Origin: Gremmenia infestans
Taxonomy: Eukaryota > Ascomycota > Leotiomycetes > Helotiales > Hamatocanthoscyphaceae
Direction of reading: 5' to 3'
DNA length: 64,000 nt
NCBI GenBank assembly: GCA_032629725.1
Contig: JAFEVB010000002.1
Coordinates: 2,480,001 to 2,544,000, forward strand
In this document: piece by piece, positions 10,144-21,859 of the stretch
Position numbering within the stretch: the stretch's first letter is position 1
Layout of the letters: each line of letters starts with the position of its first letter
Notes under the pieces: generated by a model
The model's input: only the letters and a program-made list of their open reading frames with translations
Databases searched by the model: none
What the model was told of the DNA's origin: nothing
Made by a program: the position numbers and the translations under genes

Positions 10144-12943
10144 CATGCCCGAATAGGAGGTATGTAAACACAACCTGCGATCTGCAACAAAGGCGATGTG
10201 TCCCGAACAGGATACTCAATATAGATCTAGTATCTTGGTATGATATCGGGGCGAAGCCACGTACTCGGCTATGTAGCATTTTGACCTTCCTTTTTGAAAG
10301 AGCACTTCAAAATCCCATTATTGTATGCATATGACGCTGGAAATGATTGAGTGAAACTAGGGCGCTTGCTAGGAAATGTGTTTTGAAGATAATTGGACTG
10401 ATGTGTTGAAGACACGGACGGCAGTTTGGTATCAAAGACATTGGACTGTTTTGTTAAGTGTGGTGTTGTGGTCTATCTGTTTGGCACTTCCCTCTTTCGT
10501 CAAATAAAGCATCAAGACAAGAAATCATAGACTTATCTACAAGCAATCTTCATCAACTAAGTAACTGAAATGTCGTAAAATTCCTCAACCGAATATCATT
10601 ACCAGCTGGTATTGTGATTGCGATTGTGTATCCCTTGTACCCTCCCTTATCTATCAAATACATACCGCAATCCACATTCGTCATGCATCCATGGCATCCT
10701 CCAGAATCCAGATCCTTCCCCGGATATCGGATAGCCATCACGCAACAGAGCACAACACCCATCCATCTATATCGGTCCTTCTGATCCTCATGTTCATCCT
10801 GCCGTTTCCATCGGATCGCGTCCCTGGTATGGGTATGGCGGATGGGTCTGGGCCTCTCTCGCATAATCGTGGGTGAGGGGGAGGGAGGGTTGTCAATCCT
10901 CTCGATATAATATAGGCAACGTCGTCTCCACGTGCGCGTGTTTGGATTGGGACATTGTCGTAATTTTACGATGCGGTACGGAGCGTTGAGCATATGGCTT
11001 TTCAAGGGATTGATAAACGTGCTATATGCAATGGGAGTACGTATTATACGAACTTAGCATGTGGTGTATCGGATCTAGGTATGTTCTTAAAATAAGTGCG
11101 GGTCGCCCAGATGGTGGGGTCAAGCAAGTTTCCTCTTTGGGTTAGGGAGGGGAATGATTCCTCGCATACGGTGTTGGGAGGAAGAAGTAGAAGAGGAAAT
11201 ATTCATATTTTCTTGCTAGGTCTAGAGGGGAAGGAGGGCATATGGGGATATTTGAAAAGCAGTACTCTTTATTAGGGCATTTAGTTGTCGCTACCGGCGT
11301 AACATAATGAAAACAATGCTGTTTTTCCTATCCAAGGCGAGCTTGTGAGGTTGATTGAGGTGGGTGGGTGATAGTCAGCAACAGTTGATAAAGTCAACAT
11401 AGCATCAGGATGTTCAATTTCAGAGGGTCTCCTCCTCGACGATTTTTTAAACAAGCCACGAGCGAATCTGTTCCTCCACACCCCTCCTCGCTATAGCCCG
11501 TTGAACATCGGAAGTTTCTACGGCGGAAATTGAAACCCATACCTATTATTTTATAGAATTCGGCACATCGTATCTTCAAGGGCTATTTGGAAAAAAGCAG
11601 CATATGGCCTTATTACCAATGAGAAACGGAAAGTGGATGACACGGAGAGCTTGAGCATGGTGCTCCACCACATACAAAGGACGGAAAGAAACATCATGAG
11701 CGTATGCCAATTGACATACCAAAAGTGTGCACTCACAGCCCATGTGAAAAATTGTAAACAGTGAGACGAGACAAGCTTTGCTTTGCTTTGCTTCGTCCTG
11801 AGCACTTGTAAACTAAGTTTAGTAGCTACCTAGGTATAAAATTGAATTCAAAGGGCTCTAGTCTATGTGAACGAAGTGAAATGATGTATGCCCACCGCAC
11901 CATGAGAGAAGCTGAATGCGACAATAAAGAGTGGCGGTGTGATGATTGCCTGGCGGAATAGTTCAATAGGTGAATTGTGACTGTTACTGCCACAATTCCG
12001 AACCCATTTTAAAGCTTCTAGTAAACGCACGGCGCTTTGAAGTTCAGTCTTCTATCACATCAGATACAGGCCGATGACCATCACGAGTCGTGATATGATC
12101 GACGCAGTGAACCAGGTCGTTCAAACTTCTAGCTTCAGAGTTCAAGCTGATCTCAGTCCTTTCACTTATCTAGACGCTTTCCTTCTCGCGCTCATGCTGA
12201 GTGCGCGTATTTGTTCTTGGTGCAGCACGTTGAGGTGTATTCTCGGGTTCCATTGGCTCAGGCGAGCAGAGCGAATCACAGACAGTTTTTATTGCGCGCG
12301 CTTGAAGCCAACAAAAAATAAGCACATGACCAAAAAACAGAACGGATCAGCGTTAAAGAGAGAAATGAGCTTAAAGTTGAGCGCTTAAAGCATCGTGAAA
12401 GAGAAAATGTTCCTAATGTCATGGCGGTTCAAGCGAATTAAGGAGACAAGCCTGGATTAATGCGAGCCATACAGTACAGTACGGCAGCTGGATCATGGAA
12501 ATCAAGAGCTTTTAGACTTCTCCAAGCTAACATTACCATCGGAACCTGCGCTTGCAATAAACATAATGCTGCTATTGGGGACTTGCAGGCAACTGGAAAT
12601 TCTCTAGTTTGTATCCGATAAAAGGTTGAGGTTGGTTGCTGAAGAAGTTGGGACAGAAGTGCCGGCCCTCTTTACTCGCCCTCGCAGGCTCACTCAGATC
12701 CGTTTACTCGCCCCCGCTCAGATCCGTTTACTTCGTACGTGCGTGTCTGACCACTCAGGTGGTGCAACCAATAAATAATAATGCAGACAGGGGAGTCTCT
12801 CTGCCACATTCAGCATGCCGACGAAATCTCCTGATTGGGCAATATAGAAGTAGACGTCCGTAAATAATGCAGATACCATAATCGTACCAGTAGATTACTT
12901 CTACTTACGATGCGCAGCGCAGCGCAGCATTTAATCTGGATGT

Positions 12944-12976
12944 AGTCAGTCAGTCAGTCAGTCAGTCAGTCAGTCA
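12944..12976. repeat. (AGTC)n microsatellite, preceded by (GCGCA)n
   Basis: About eight tandem AGTC units. Just upstream (about 12912-12929) a short GCGCA-type repeat is also visible. Confidence 0.9.
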
Positions 12977-14621
12977 TCAATTTATGTGCTGTCTCGGCAT
13001 CAACATGAAATCAAGATACTGTATGAACGGCATGGCCATAACAACAGTTGCCGTGCATGCGATTCATGGCCTTCAAGTTCCAAACAGAGTGCCCCTGACT
13101 ACTCCTAAAGTAGTGATTCGCCAGTCCTCAGTCTTCGTTTCACGCTGTCCATAGTGCCACACCATGCCAAAAGGGTGTCAGACTGCACAGACGGCACCTA
13201 CTAGCCAGGTCCCGATTGTGCCCCCATACTAAAATAGTGAAAGCGCCGCACGATTTTGGGTTATTTTCGGGGACCTCGTGGTGCTTCGCGTAGTATTTAT
13301 GTACGGAGTACGAAGACGTCTGTGTCCTTCACAAGTCAAGTTGTGAAGGGGAAGGCTTACTCGAATGAAGTCGAATGAATTCTTTGCCGCCCAACAGCCA
13401 TACAGAATCAGCGATTCAGCCGCTGCATAATACAATTCGTAAACTTTCTCACGAGTATCTTAGACAATTTGAATCTATCCTCTCCCTCTTTTTGGTCCTT
13501 TTGCTGCTTATCATTATCCTGCGATCCGCTTCAAACCCTCGCGCCACGTCTATACCCTGCAAAACCACGCTTCCACCTCCCTCCTTCCCCAACCTCTCCG
13601 CGCATCCTTCCTTTTTGCCTGAGTGAGAAGCACCACTTCCAGGGGTTTGACGCGGACTCAGCAGCGCCTTCCCTCCCTCGCACACACGCTAGACTTCACC
13701 GGCCCATAGTCACGAAAACGTATGGTACCATCCTCGAGCCATACCAAGTGCGGTGGATGGAGAGATTGCTGAGAGCAAACCCAATAACCCCAACCAGAAG
13801 GATCATCAAGCAGCCTGTCTGGGCAGAAACCCTTCCAGACTTCAACCTCCCAATCTATCTCCTCCTGCACGTCAACACGCTCCACGATACCGACGTATCC
13901 ATCTGCTTCTAGACATTACTTTGCTTCGATATCGTTATATCTGCGACGACTCTGGACTTGTTTTTTGTCACCCAAGCCGTCCAAGCATCAGTTTGCATTG
14001 ATTACAGCGGAACCAAATTTTAGGTGTGGTCTGTAGATCAATTTTGCCGGGCAGGTCCTCGCCGCACTCGGGATATTCAAATCGTTCGACTATTCGCTTC
14101 TCGAGTCTCTTCCATCTCGTGTTTCGATCACGCCAGAGCTTCTCCAGACCTTCATCCTACTCGTGGCAGGATTGCAAGCATCCAGCAAGAGGGTGCCGAA
14201 TCCTCTTCCGTCTTAGAGGAGTTTCAACAGGAGCCGGGCAAACGCTGAGATTAGCCATCTTTCACTCCGTTCGTTTCAATTGATTTCTGGTCGCAGCACC
14301 TCAAAGTTTGCCCAACCAGTATTTTTCAGGAGTACACCAGTTCCTACCTCAAGATCTTGATTGCGAGGGCATCTAGGGACGAGACGAGAAGTCACTCGAG
14401 ACTATTTGGGAGAAGTGGGTGCGGTTGCATCCTCTCGCATCGAACTAGCTTGGTCACTCCAATTCGACCGCTTCAATAGCATCCTTTCTTTTGGATTCGA
14501 CACTATTATTGGCACGTCATTGCCTACTATGCCTCAATAAGTATACGTTAGGAAAGGGAAAATCGGCCAGACCGACATCGTGGGGGAGCGTCCATCGAGC
14601 GACGAGCTTCAAGATACCATT

Positions 14622-16832
14622 ATGCCTCCTCCCATACCCAAGCATCCCCTGGAGGATTCTTGCTCGACTTTGTTCAACAACACTCTTTACACATACACCC
14701 CGGAGGCTTTCCAATCGCTCCCCATAACGCAGGGCGCAGAATGGATGGAATTAGATATGGGAGTTCCGGTGAAGGGAGGAGTTTGTGTACAGTCTACACC
14801 GAAGAATGACACGAGTGCTGCAGCATTATACATCGTCGGCGGGACGTCCAATTCCAGTGATTACAAGGGATTACAGCGCTACACGTTTGCAGATGCGAAA
14901 TGGGAGACGATAGAGCCAACCGTGCCAGTCACCCAAAATCGAGTATATCACAACGCGGCTTATCTCAATGCTTCGGATTCAATTCTTGTGTTTGCTGGAA
15001 ATCAGGATGGCATCATGGCTCCGTCATCACAAACGTTTACTATTCAAGCTTCCGAGCCTTATGCCGCATTGGCCTACCCAGCTACTGTACCCCCCGGTGT
15101 ATCCCCATTGCTGATGCAGTGGTCTGAAAGTCATGCCATATACATTGGAGGAAGTGAAACTAACAACAAAGCAATGATATTCAGCCCATCGGATGGCTGG
15201 GTGGATTCAAATGCGACTCTGGCCGCTCCTCTCTACAACTCCTCAGCCATCAAGTCCATTGTTATTAATGGCGATGATTCTAGCAAGTCGCTCTATACTT
15301 TTGATATGTCAGTCTCACCGAATGCTGTTAATCGGACTCTTTTGGTGGATGCCGACGGGAATCCAATTCAGAATTCAAAACCTATTAGCTCGAGAAGCCT
15401 GGAAGCCAGACCGGAGGAGAACCCGACGGGTCTAGAGAGAAGGGGCAACCTGACAGTTGCTGACTGGCCAGCCTACAATAATACCCTGGTACCATCAAGT
15501 ACAAGGACATCATGGTCAATGGCTAAAGATCAGAGTGGCCTAGTGGTGATATCTGGTGGAAACGAAATGGACGTGCTATGTATGTTCAAGGCAAGGGATA
15601 ATACTTGGGTCAATGCTACGGCAACATTGACCAAGGCCGAGAATCAGGGGGTACTCACCGGGAATATCGGAGCTGCCTCGACAACAGCGTCGCCCACCGC
15701 CTCATCGCCATCGGAGACAACGTCAGCCGCGGCCGCCGCTGCCAAATCTAATGGCTCGGATCCACCATTTCCAGTGAAAATCCTTGGCGCCGTCTTGGGA
15801 TCTATTCTAGGTCTTGCTGCTATATTGATTATTCTGCTATTTTTTCTCCGGTGGCGAAGGCAACAGAAACAGTATGCTGACGCTGGTCATCAACGGCGTT
15901 CGAGTGGGATCCCAGACGAGAAAGATGCCATGGATTTCGCAGACAGAGGCTTACCGCAAACGAGTTCGACGAGACAGTTCCGTGGCCACGAGACGAATGC
16001 ATCACACGGGTCATTCTCTTCCGTGGCGATTTTAATGGGGCGAGTCGGCCATAGGAGAGGTAGTGAAAAGAGTGATGGGAGTTTTGGCAGCGACTCGAGT
16101 AGTCAATTCAACAAGAAATACAAAACCGCCATCAGCAAACCTATACCACAAGAACGACATTTGGCCTCAATCAAGGAGCCAGCTAGAGACGATGTGGCCT
16201 TCGTAGATGACAGACCACCTCTGACAAGACCAAGAGGAGCTCCAGGCAGACGAGGGAGTATGAGACGAAGCTCGGGGTGGAATAGGTACTGGTCTGGCGG
16301 AAGCGCCCTGAATATTATTGGATTCGGATCGAAACGGACAACCTATGGTGAAGATACGGATTCTTTCTACTCGGACAACAGACAACAGAGCGGTGTCACC
16401 CAGGCATCAGCCATGCCACCTCCTTTGAAAATTGGAGGACAGCCAGAGTTGAACAGGGTTGCATCAGGCAGCCCAACTATCGCACACCTCTCGACCGATG
16501 TTCCCTCGCGGGAGATGTCAGGTCAGATCGAAAGATCGGGTTCTATGAGTTCTTTTTCATCATATACCGATGATCATTATGATGCCTACTCGAGTGGCGT
16601 ACCAGCTAGTGTCCACGAACAAGATTCGTGGACCCCAGTCGATCGATCAAATTGGGCAGAGGGTCGAGCTCCGAGTAGCAATTACTCGGAAAGCATCTAC
16701 ACTTCACGACATGCCACCAACAACTTGACACACGATCTACGCTTTCCAACGCCACCTACAACTCAAAGATCACGGCCTCAACCACCGAACAACGACATGA
16801 GCTGGCTTAATCTGGGTGCCGACCGGATGTGA
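14622..16832 (+). CDS. Kelch/beta-propeller single-pass membrane protein
   Basis: An uninterrupted frame of 736 residues from the first in-frame ATG. The N-terminal 370 or so residues contain kelch-like strands (ALYIVGGTSNSSDYKGLQRY, HAIYIGGSETNNKAMIFSP, SGLVVISGGNEMDVLCMF) and many N-glycosylation sequons (NNT, NAS, NDT, NSS). A Ser/Thr/Ala stalk follows, then one transmembrane helix at about residues 385-407 (VKILGAVLGSILGLAAILII) with a basic stop-transfer RWRRQQK. The remaining 330 residues form a Ser/Arg-rich cytoplasmic tail. The layout is that of a fungal surface protein with an extracellular propeller. No signal peptide is visible at this start: the frame is open upstream to a TAA near 14539 without another ATG. 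The function is unknown. Confidence 0.8.
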   Translation: MPPPIPKHPLEDSCSTLFNNTLYTYTPEAFQSLPITQGAEWMELDMGVPVKGGVCVQSTPKNDTSAAALYIVGGTSNSSDYKGLQRYTFADAKWETIEPTVPVTQNRVYHNAAYLNASDSILVFAGNQDGIMAPSSQTFTIQASEPYAALAYPATVPPGVSPLLMQWSESHAIYIGGSETNNKAMIFSPSDGWVDSNATLAAPLYNSSAIKSIVINGDDSSKSLYTFDMSVSPNAVNRTLLVDADGNPIQNSKPISSRSLEARPEENPTGLERRGNLTVADWPAYNNTLVPSSTRTSWSMAKDQSGLVVISGGNEMDVLCMFKARDNTWVNATATLTKAENQGVLTGNIGAASTTASPTASSPSETTSAAAAAAKSNGSDPPFPVKILGAVLGSILGLAAILIILLFFLRWRRQQKQYADAGHQRRSSGIPDEKDAMDFADRGLPQTSSTRQFRGHETNASHGSFSSVAILMGRVGHRRGSEKSDGSFGSDSSSQFNKKYKTAISKPIPQERHLASIKEPARDDVAFVDDRPPLTRPRGAPGRRGSMRRSSGWNRYWSGGSALNIIGFGSKRTTYGEDTDSFYSDNRQQSGVTQASAMPPPLKIGGQPELNRVASGSPTIAHLSTDVPSREMSGQIERSGSMSSFSSYTDDHYDAYSSGVPASVHEQDSWTPVDRSNWAEGRAPSSNYSESIYTSRHATNNLTHDLRFPTPPTTQRSRPQPPNNDMSWLNLGADRM

Positions 16833-18391
16833 TGTTTTCGCTTCTCATCGGACCTCAGTTTGCATCGCCTTCTAGCTGAGGTGCCCTCATTATACATATT
16901 CACAAATCTTTATTTTATTCCTCACTATTAGCGCCACTTCGAAATACTCTTGCATACCCTGGTGTTAGGCAAATGCGTCGCTCCTTCGCTACTTGGCGGA
17001 GCAAGTCAAAAGTAGATCATGACTGGCTTCGAAACATATTTTCTGGCGTTTTCAATACCTTGCTGGACTTCCACTTATCGGAAACTGGAGATGAATGGAC
17101 TGGTTGGGATTGCATTGCACTAGACTTTTTGCATGATGGCGTCAACATTATGTTTTGTTGGGAGATTTATTTTTGTATTGATATCGATACCACGCTGCCT
17201 GTCATTGGCAGTACACCATGTACTTGGATGTTTAATGCTTAAATCTGGGCGGGTGTTGTCTGCTATTCCACTACCTGATTTGGGTTTCGGAAGATGTGAG
17301 CGGACGGGGGAGATGTGGAGAAAACATGTCAAATGAGATATGTGGTGATGATAGAAGTTGAGATAAGCATTATCAATAAATGTTAATGAAATACTTGCTT
17401 GGTTTCTATATGCTTGGTGAGACAACTTTTGACTTGAACGGGTTTTCCCCTACATCATGATGGCCAACAAACTGTTTGCCGGTTTCAAGTATGGCAAGTG
17501 CCAATATACTCCTATGCATCCAGATACCCTTCCCCCTGTCTCATATAGCACTCTCGAATACCAACCTCAATTGGCGCCGAACACAGCGTCATGACGCCGC
17601 TTTTTTTTTAAGGCGAAAGTGCGTGCATTTGTCTCAAGAGTCCAGCACTACCTTGTTTCTAATACTATAAGACAATCAATTCCAGCCCCAGGCATGTATG
17701 TATGTCATTGCAGAAGAAAGAAAGCATATGAAGGAAACCGCACCACCTGGCACCCAAGGCAACCCTATCTGTAGGACACGAGCAGGTCTCCGATAGCGAG
17801 TACTGCATATACATGCATTCAGGTAGTACCAAGCGAAGCCCAGCCCCTTGGTGCCAGGATTGGTCCTTGACTTGACCTCAACCGGGCACAGTTGAGGTTT
17901 CTTTTTGCAATAGGACAAGCGATAATTTGTCACGTCAGGTGGACCATTTAATGCATTGTATAAAGATTGGTGCTCTGGAGTTTTTATTTCGACACTTGGT
18001 GACTTGATTTTTGGATTTCAAAATACGGCTTGTCCTAGTTAATTCAACGATTGGAGGGTGAGACGTGGAAGGAAAGAATATCCTCATGTTTATTCTATAA
18101 GTTTCACGTGATTTTCTCCCTTTCTGCCGTTCAAGATTGGCTTTGGCTTTGTCAAAAACATCACTTTTCAAATTGTGTGTGGATTGCTATTAGACCTCCT
18201 CTTCGTGGATGAAAAAGGTGGCGGAATAGACAAGCGAGTTTTGGTGTCTTAATTCCGACAGTTTTTTCATCCACGACGAGGACCTCCATGGACCTTCATT
18301 GCTATCCCCAAAACCTTCACATTATCTTCCATCGGGCAAAGTACAAACTCAAGCAATTTCTCATCCACCTCCAACGTCAAGCAGGCTAAAC
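16833..18391. other. Intergenic region; strong hairpin near its end
   Basis: 3' UTR and spacer with no credible frame. The only marked structure is the inverted repeat at 18195-18281, listed separately. Confidence 0.4.
18195..18281. repeat. Imperfect inverted repeat (about 40-bp arms, short loop)
   Basis: The left arm contains CGTGGATGAAAAAGG...GGCGGAAT, and the right arm, reverse-complemented, contains CGTGGATGAAAAAACTGTCGGAAT. Arms of about 40 bases (18195-18236 and 18243-18281) are separated by only a few unpaired bases. It sits about 110 bases upstream of the first 2EXR pseudogene. It may be a small foldback element or a hairpin transcript source. Confidence 0.65.
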
Positions 18392-19360
18392 ATGTCTTCT
18401 GCATCGATTACTGGTCCATTACTGTCTAGTGATGCTGTGGTTGCTAGCAGCACTCTTTCTCTCCTTGGCCTCAATATGGATGGCCCCAAAGTCGAAACTC
18501 CTCCCACTACCTTTCCCACATTCCAAACCTCCCAGTCGAGCTCAGGCTGAAGATATGGGGCTTCGCGGCCGCGTTTCCGCACGTCATTGGCTTACGCAGT
18601 GGCAAATATGTGGATATACTTGAAGGAACTACAGCACGGTGTCATCTCAGCGTTCGCAAGGAAGCTCAGAACGAGGCTCTTAGGACCAAGCAAGGTCTCT
18701 ACCTTGGCCCCCAAAGCCGACGGTGCCCGAAAATATACGTTAACCTCGACGTCGACACGATCTAGCTTATGGACCCTATTAACTGGATGATGCCCAAAGG
18801 TCCTACGCCCGGAGCCAGGGAAATTTTACTGGCGTGGATCAAGCGTCTCGCCATAGATTATCGGCTTTGGTTTAGGAGAATTGCAAGAACTGCCGGCGAA
18901 TGTTTTCCTTATTACCTCCGTCTTCCCTTCGTGGACGTTGAGGAGATAGTTGTTGTTGTAGAATCAGAGGAGATCGGCGACAATGACGAGCTTGTCTTCA
19001 TCTACCCCAGAGCGGCATAGCAGCCAGGCATGGGACAAAAATTGGGAGGACTTGGCTGTTAGTGAGAAGTTTGAATTGATTTAATTGAAGATCCTAGGTG
19101 ATTAGGCCATTGGTTTAGATCGCTGTATCTATGACTCCTTCCAATACAGCCTATTCAAGATCAACTGCTAACATAACACAGCTACACCATTGCCTACACA
19201 CGCACTGGAGGAAGCAGGAGTGAAGCCATCCCTGCCTTGGCTGGTACCTGAAATTAAGTTTATGGAGGTAGTCAAAGCGAGCAGTCTCCAACAGAAGCGA
19301 AACGGAGGCTTCGCACTGGAGCGCGAGGAAAGGAAGATGAAGAAGCATAAGACAAGATAA
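18392..19360 (+). pseudogene. 2EXR-domain paralog 1, broken
   Basis: A coding-like N-terminus starts at the ATG 18392 (MSSASITGPLLSSDAVV). After TTFPTF the frame slips by one base at about 18523 and continues with PNLPVELRLKIWGFAAAFP, the 2EXR signature (compare FPKLPVELRLKIWQYAAALP in paralog 5). At 18763-18765 the conserved DT(I/L)W motif reads VDTI-TAG, so Trp has become amber. The frame then runs on (VEEIVVVVESEEIGDNDELVF) to a TAG at 19018. A recognisable C-terminal exon (LPWLVPEIKFMEVVKASS) ends at 19360. The net one-base deletion and at least one in-frame stop make this a decayed copy. Confidence 0.75.
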
Positions 19361-19870
19361 TACCCCAATAGATTGCTTTTTTACGGATGAGTTCCGCTTC
19401 GTACCTGTTTTCCTCTTCGTGCATTTAAAGGCACAACGGTTACTTACCATAGTAGGTTCCACATTGCGCTTCGAGGCTTCCCACCTCACAAATACACGAA
19501 CTATAATGCCTACCCCTCGCAAGCGAAGACCCGATTCGCTCACTGTGGTATTATGGATTTCTGTTGTGCTCAAACGATTATCTCATGTTTTTTTCGCGCG
19601 TTCTGGGACCTAAGGGTGGTCCTAAGTATTAGTATAACCAGACTTCAAAGTAACATCACTACAGCTAATAGCTATCTAGTTCCCGTCCGCACATTTACAA
19701 TGCCCGAGATAATAAAACTTTTCTTGTTCTTTAAAAATTGGTCTGAGATTGAGATATCACATACGCCCATCATTTCGACTTCCAACAACGCCTTGAGTGC
19801 CATTCCTCACTTCCATTAACGTCTTGGTCATCACATATCTCCATTCGTTCGTCGTCTCACATTTCGCAAC
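19361..19870. other. Spacer between 2EXR paralogs 1 and 2
   Basis: No gene seen. It presumably holds the promoter of paralog 2; pyrimidine-rich stretches occur near 19800-19850. Confidence 0.4.
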
Positions 19871-20750
19871 TATGATTGCCAAGCTTAAGAAGACGGCGCC
19901 CCTACGTCGCTCAAACACCACCTCAAAGACCATCACTTCCATGGAGATTCTAGCACTTTCCGCACCAGAGCTCACCCACCCGGAGGATAAGACCCAGACC
20001 TCTAACACCAGGCCCACCAAGGAGTTTCATCTTTCCAGGAACTTCCATTCGAATTACGCCTCCAGATATGGGAAGAAGCAGCAGCGGTGCCTCAAATCGT
20101 GGGCTTGAAAAATGGGGCAAAGTTCTTCGTTGGTACAGCAGCCGGCTGTCCTCTTGCGCACGTGTGCAACGAAGCTAAGAACGTGGTGATGAAAGTGAAG
20201 AAAAATATCTACGAGGGCATACCGCAGGCTCCTACGATATACGCTAATTTCGCCGTCGATACTATTTGGTTAGTCAACTACAAGATCACATCCGACCTCT
20301 TTAATTTGCCTTTGAAGGGTGTCCGACGTCTCGCAACCAGTGCAGACACCCGCAACAAGTGTAAACTCTTCAAGTATCATTCGCTTAAAGACTTTGCCCT
20401 GGAAGAGCTTATACTGGTGGTCGACAGCGAGACGATTAGGGAGGACGACGAGGCTGTTTTTGTCGAGCCAAGGTCACAAAAAGAAATCAGTATCAAAAAG
20501 GATCTTGACTTGGACGCATCCTTCCCAACATGGAAGCAGGAAGCAGAGTACTATAGGGGGTCTTATGGAAATTTCAGAATGATCAGGAGGGGTAAGTAGT
20601 CTTTACTTTTGATTTACAAGCTGCCACTAAGTATTTGAAAGATATGTTGCAGCGCTTCAGGGGAGAGAACGACCCAGCTCGCCAGAGACTCAAGAGTCTC
20701 AGAATCCCATCTATCAGGTATCTGGATGTTGTTCGATCGACTAGCTTGTA
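19871..20750 (+). pseudogene. 2EXR-domain paralog 2, probably broken
   Basis: An ATG at 19871 (MIAKLKKTAPLRRSN) opens a frame that must shift back by one base at 20031-20034. There TRPTKEFHL gives way to FQELPFELRLQIWEEAAAVP and QIVGLKNGAKFF. The domain then reads normally, with the conserved Trp kept (FAVDTIWLVNY) and with ALEELILVVDSETIREDDEA, to 20591. A donor GTAAGT at 20592 and a CAG at 20650-20652 match the position of the intron in paralog 4. The C-terminal homology (SLRIPSIRYLDVVRSTSL, ending at 20750) lies in a frame that does not match the splice phase. Two frame breaks suggest a pseudogene, although a sequencing error at either point cannot be excluded. Confidence 0.6.
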
Positions 20751-21135
20751 AGGGGAATGAAGACAAATGTACTCAGAAGTTCTGTAGGACAGAAAAAAGA
20801 TTGTATGAGAAATGGTTTAGAGAGGAACAATATGAGTTGCGGGGTTTACTGAAAGGCTTCTGTCCTGCAAATTACTATTGTTGTAAAGCCGTCGTAGTAG
20901 AATTATTTCTCACAATGTCTCACTCTACGTTGTGAGTTACATGCGAAAATTCAACTGTTCAAGGCAGCACGGGAACTTCGCTTAGCAACCGCCTGCCCCT
21001 ATTCACATGTTCAGATGCAAATATAAAGCCCCGCCCCCACAAATAACGCTGCATTACAATAAACTTTACAACAAAACAAATCCTTCCTTCCCCCCCCCCA
21101 AATTTCAAATTACCTGTCCCACGCCTCCGACTACG

Positions 21136-21859
21136 ATGTTCACCATATTCGACAAGCTTCCAATCGAGCTTCGACTCAAGATTTGGGGTCACGCTCTCAA
21201 TGGCAGCAACTCGCGCTGTCCCCTCCTGAGAGTCTCAAATTATGCTAGGGACGAGGTCATGGTATACAGAAAGGATCTCAACGAGAGAGAGTGTGAATTC
21301 GAAGTGCCAAGGTGGGCCCAAGGTTTATGTCAACCTGGAAATTGACACGCTTTAGCTTTCGGGCCTCAATAATGGTGCCTAGGAAAAACTGCGAACTGCA
21401 TCTATGAAGAACATCCAGAGCCTTGCCATGCCGTACAACGAGTTCTCGAACATCACATCCGTGCTTCGCGCATCCGTCCCCCAGGCTTCAAATTCGAATT
21501 ACACGATTTCCACTTGATCAATGGAAAGAGGTTGTGGGTATTTTTCGATCCAAAGACATTGGAGAGAATGACAAGGCTGTCTTCATTGAGCCTCGGAGTG
21601 ACACCCCGCCGCCAAGTCGAATGAAATGGTTGATTGACGGAGTGTTCTGGTATTCTAAGACTTGGGAAGGGGATTTGCATATATACAATAGTAATATGTT
21701 CTTTGCTTGTAGTTTTGGACGCTTTTATATGCTAATGAGTGAATAGACTTCATGAATATCTATGATGGTCAAACATGTGGCCTGGATTTGCCAAATTGGA
21801 AAAAACCCACCAAGAAGTTCATGGAATTGGTCAGAGCAAGCAGTGTCTCCATAAACTAA
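21136..21859 (+). pseudogene. 2EXR-domain paralog 3, broken
   Basis: The frame starts at the ATG 21136 with MFTIFDKLPIELRLKIWGHA, so this copy begins almost directly at the 2EXR signature. After EVPRWAQ the homologous frame shifts (GPKVYVNLEIDTL). The conserved Trp codon of this motif is TAG at 21353-21355, as in paralog 1, with further stops nearby. Later homologous pieces include KEVVGIFRSKDIGENDKAVF and, after a probable intron, LDLPNWKKPTKKFMELVRAS ending with TAA at 21857-21859. It is shortened in the middle and lacks an intact frame, so it is a clear pseudogene. Confidence 0.75.

Larger units (their letters stand above)
9354..14621. other. Long intergenic region (about 5.3 kb) with simple repeats, no convincing gene
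   Basis: Scattered frames of 60-150 codons have no recognisable domains and low-complexity composition, for example 10553-11005 on the minus strand and 12074-12388 on the plus strand. Simple repeats lie at 10119-10143 and 12944-12976. From about 13440 the sequence becomes CT-rich, as expected for a long promoter and 5' UTR of the kelch-type gene. Non-coding RNAs cannot be excluded. Confidence 0.4.

Noticed and set aside
10553..11005. 150-codon minus-strand frame in the intergenic region
   Set aside because: No recognisable domain, mixed composition, and no supporting splice or homology evidence.
18515..18530. Programmed -1 frameshifting as the explanation for 2EXR copies 1 and 2
   Set aside because: No slippery heptamer stands in the zero frame at either site, and both copies carry further lesions, so decay is simpler.
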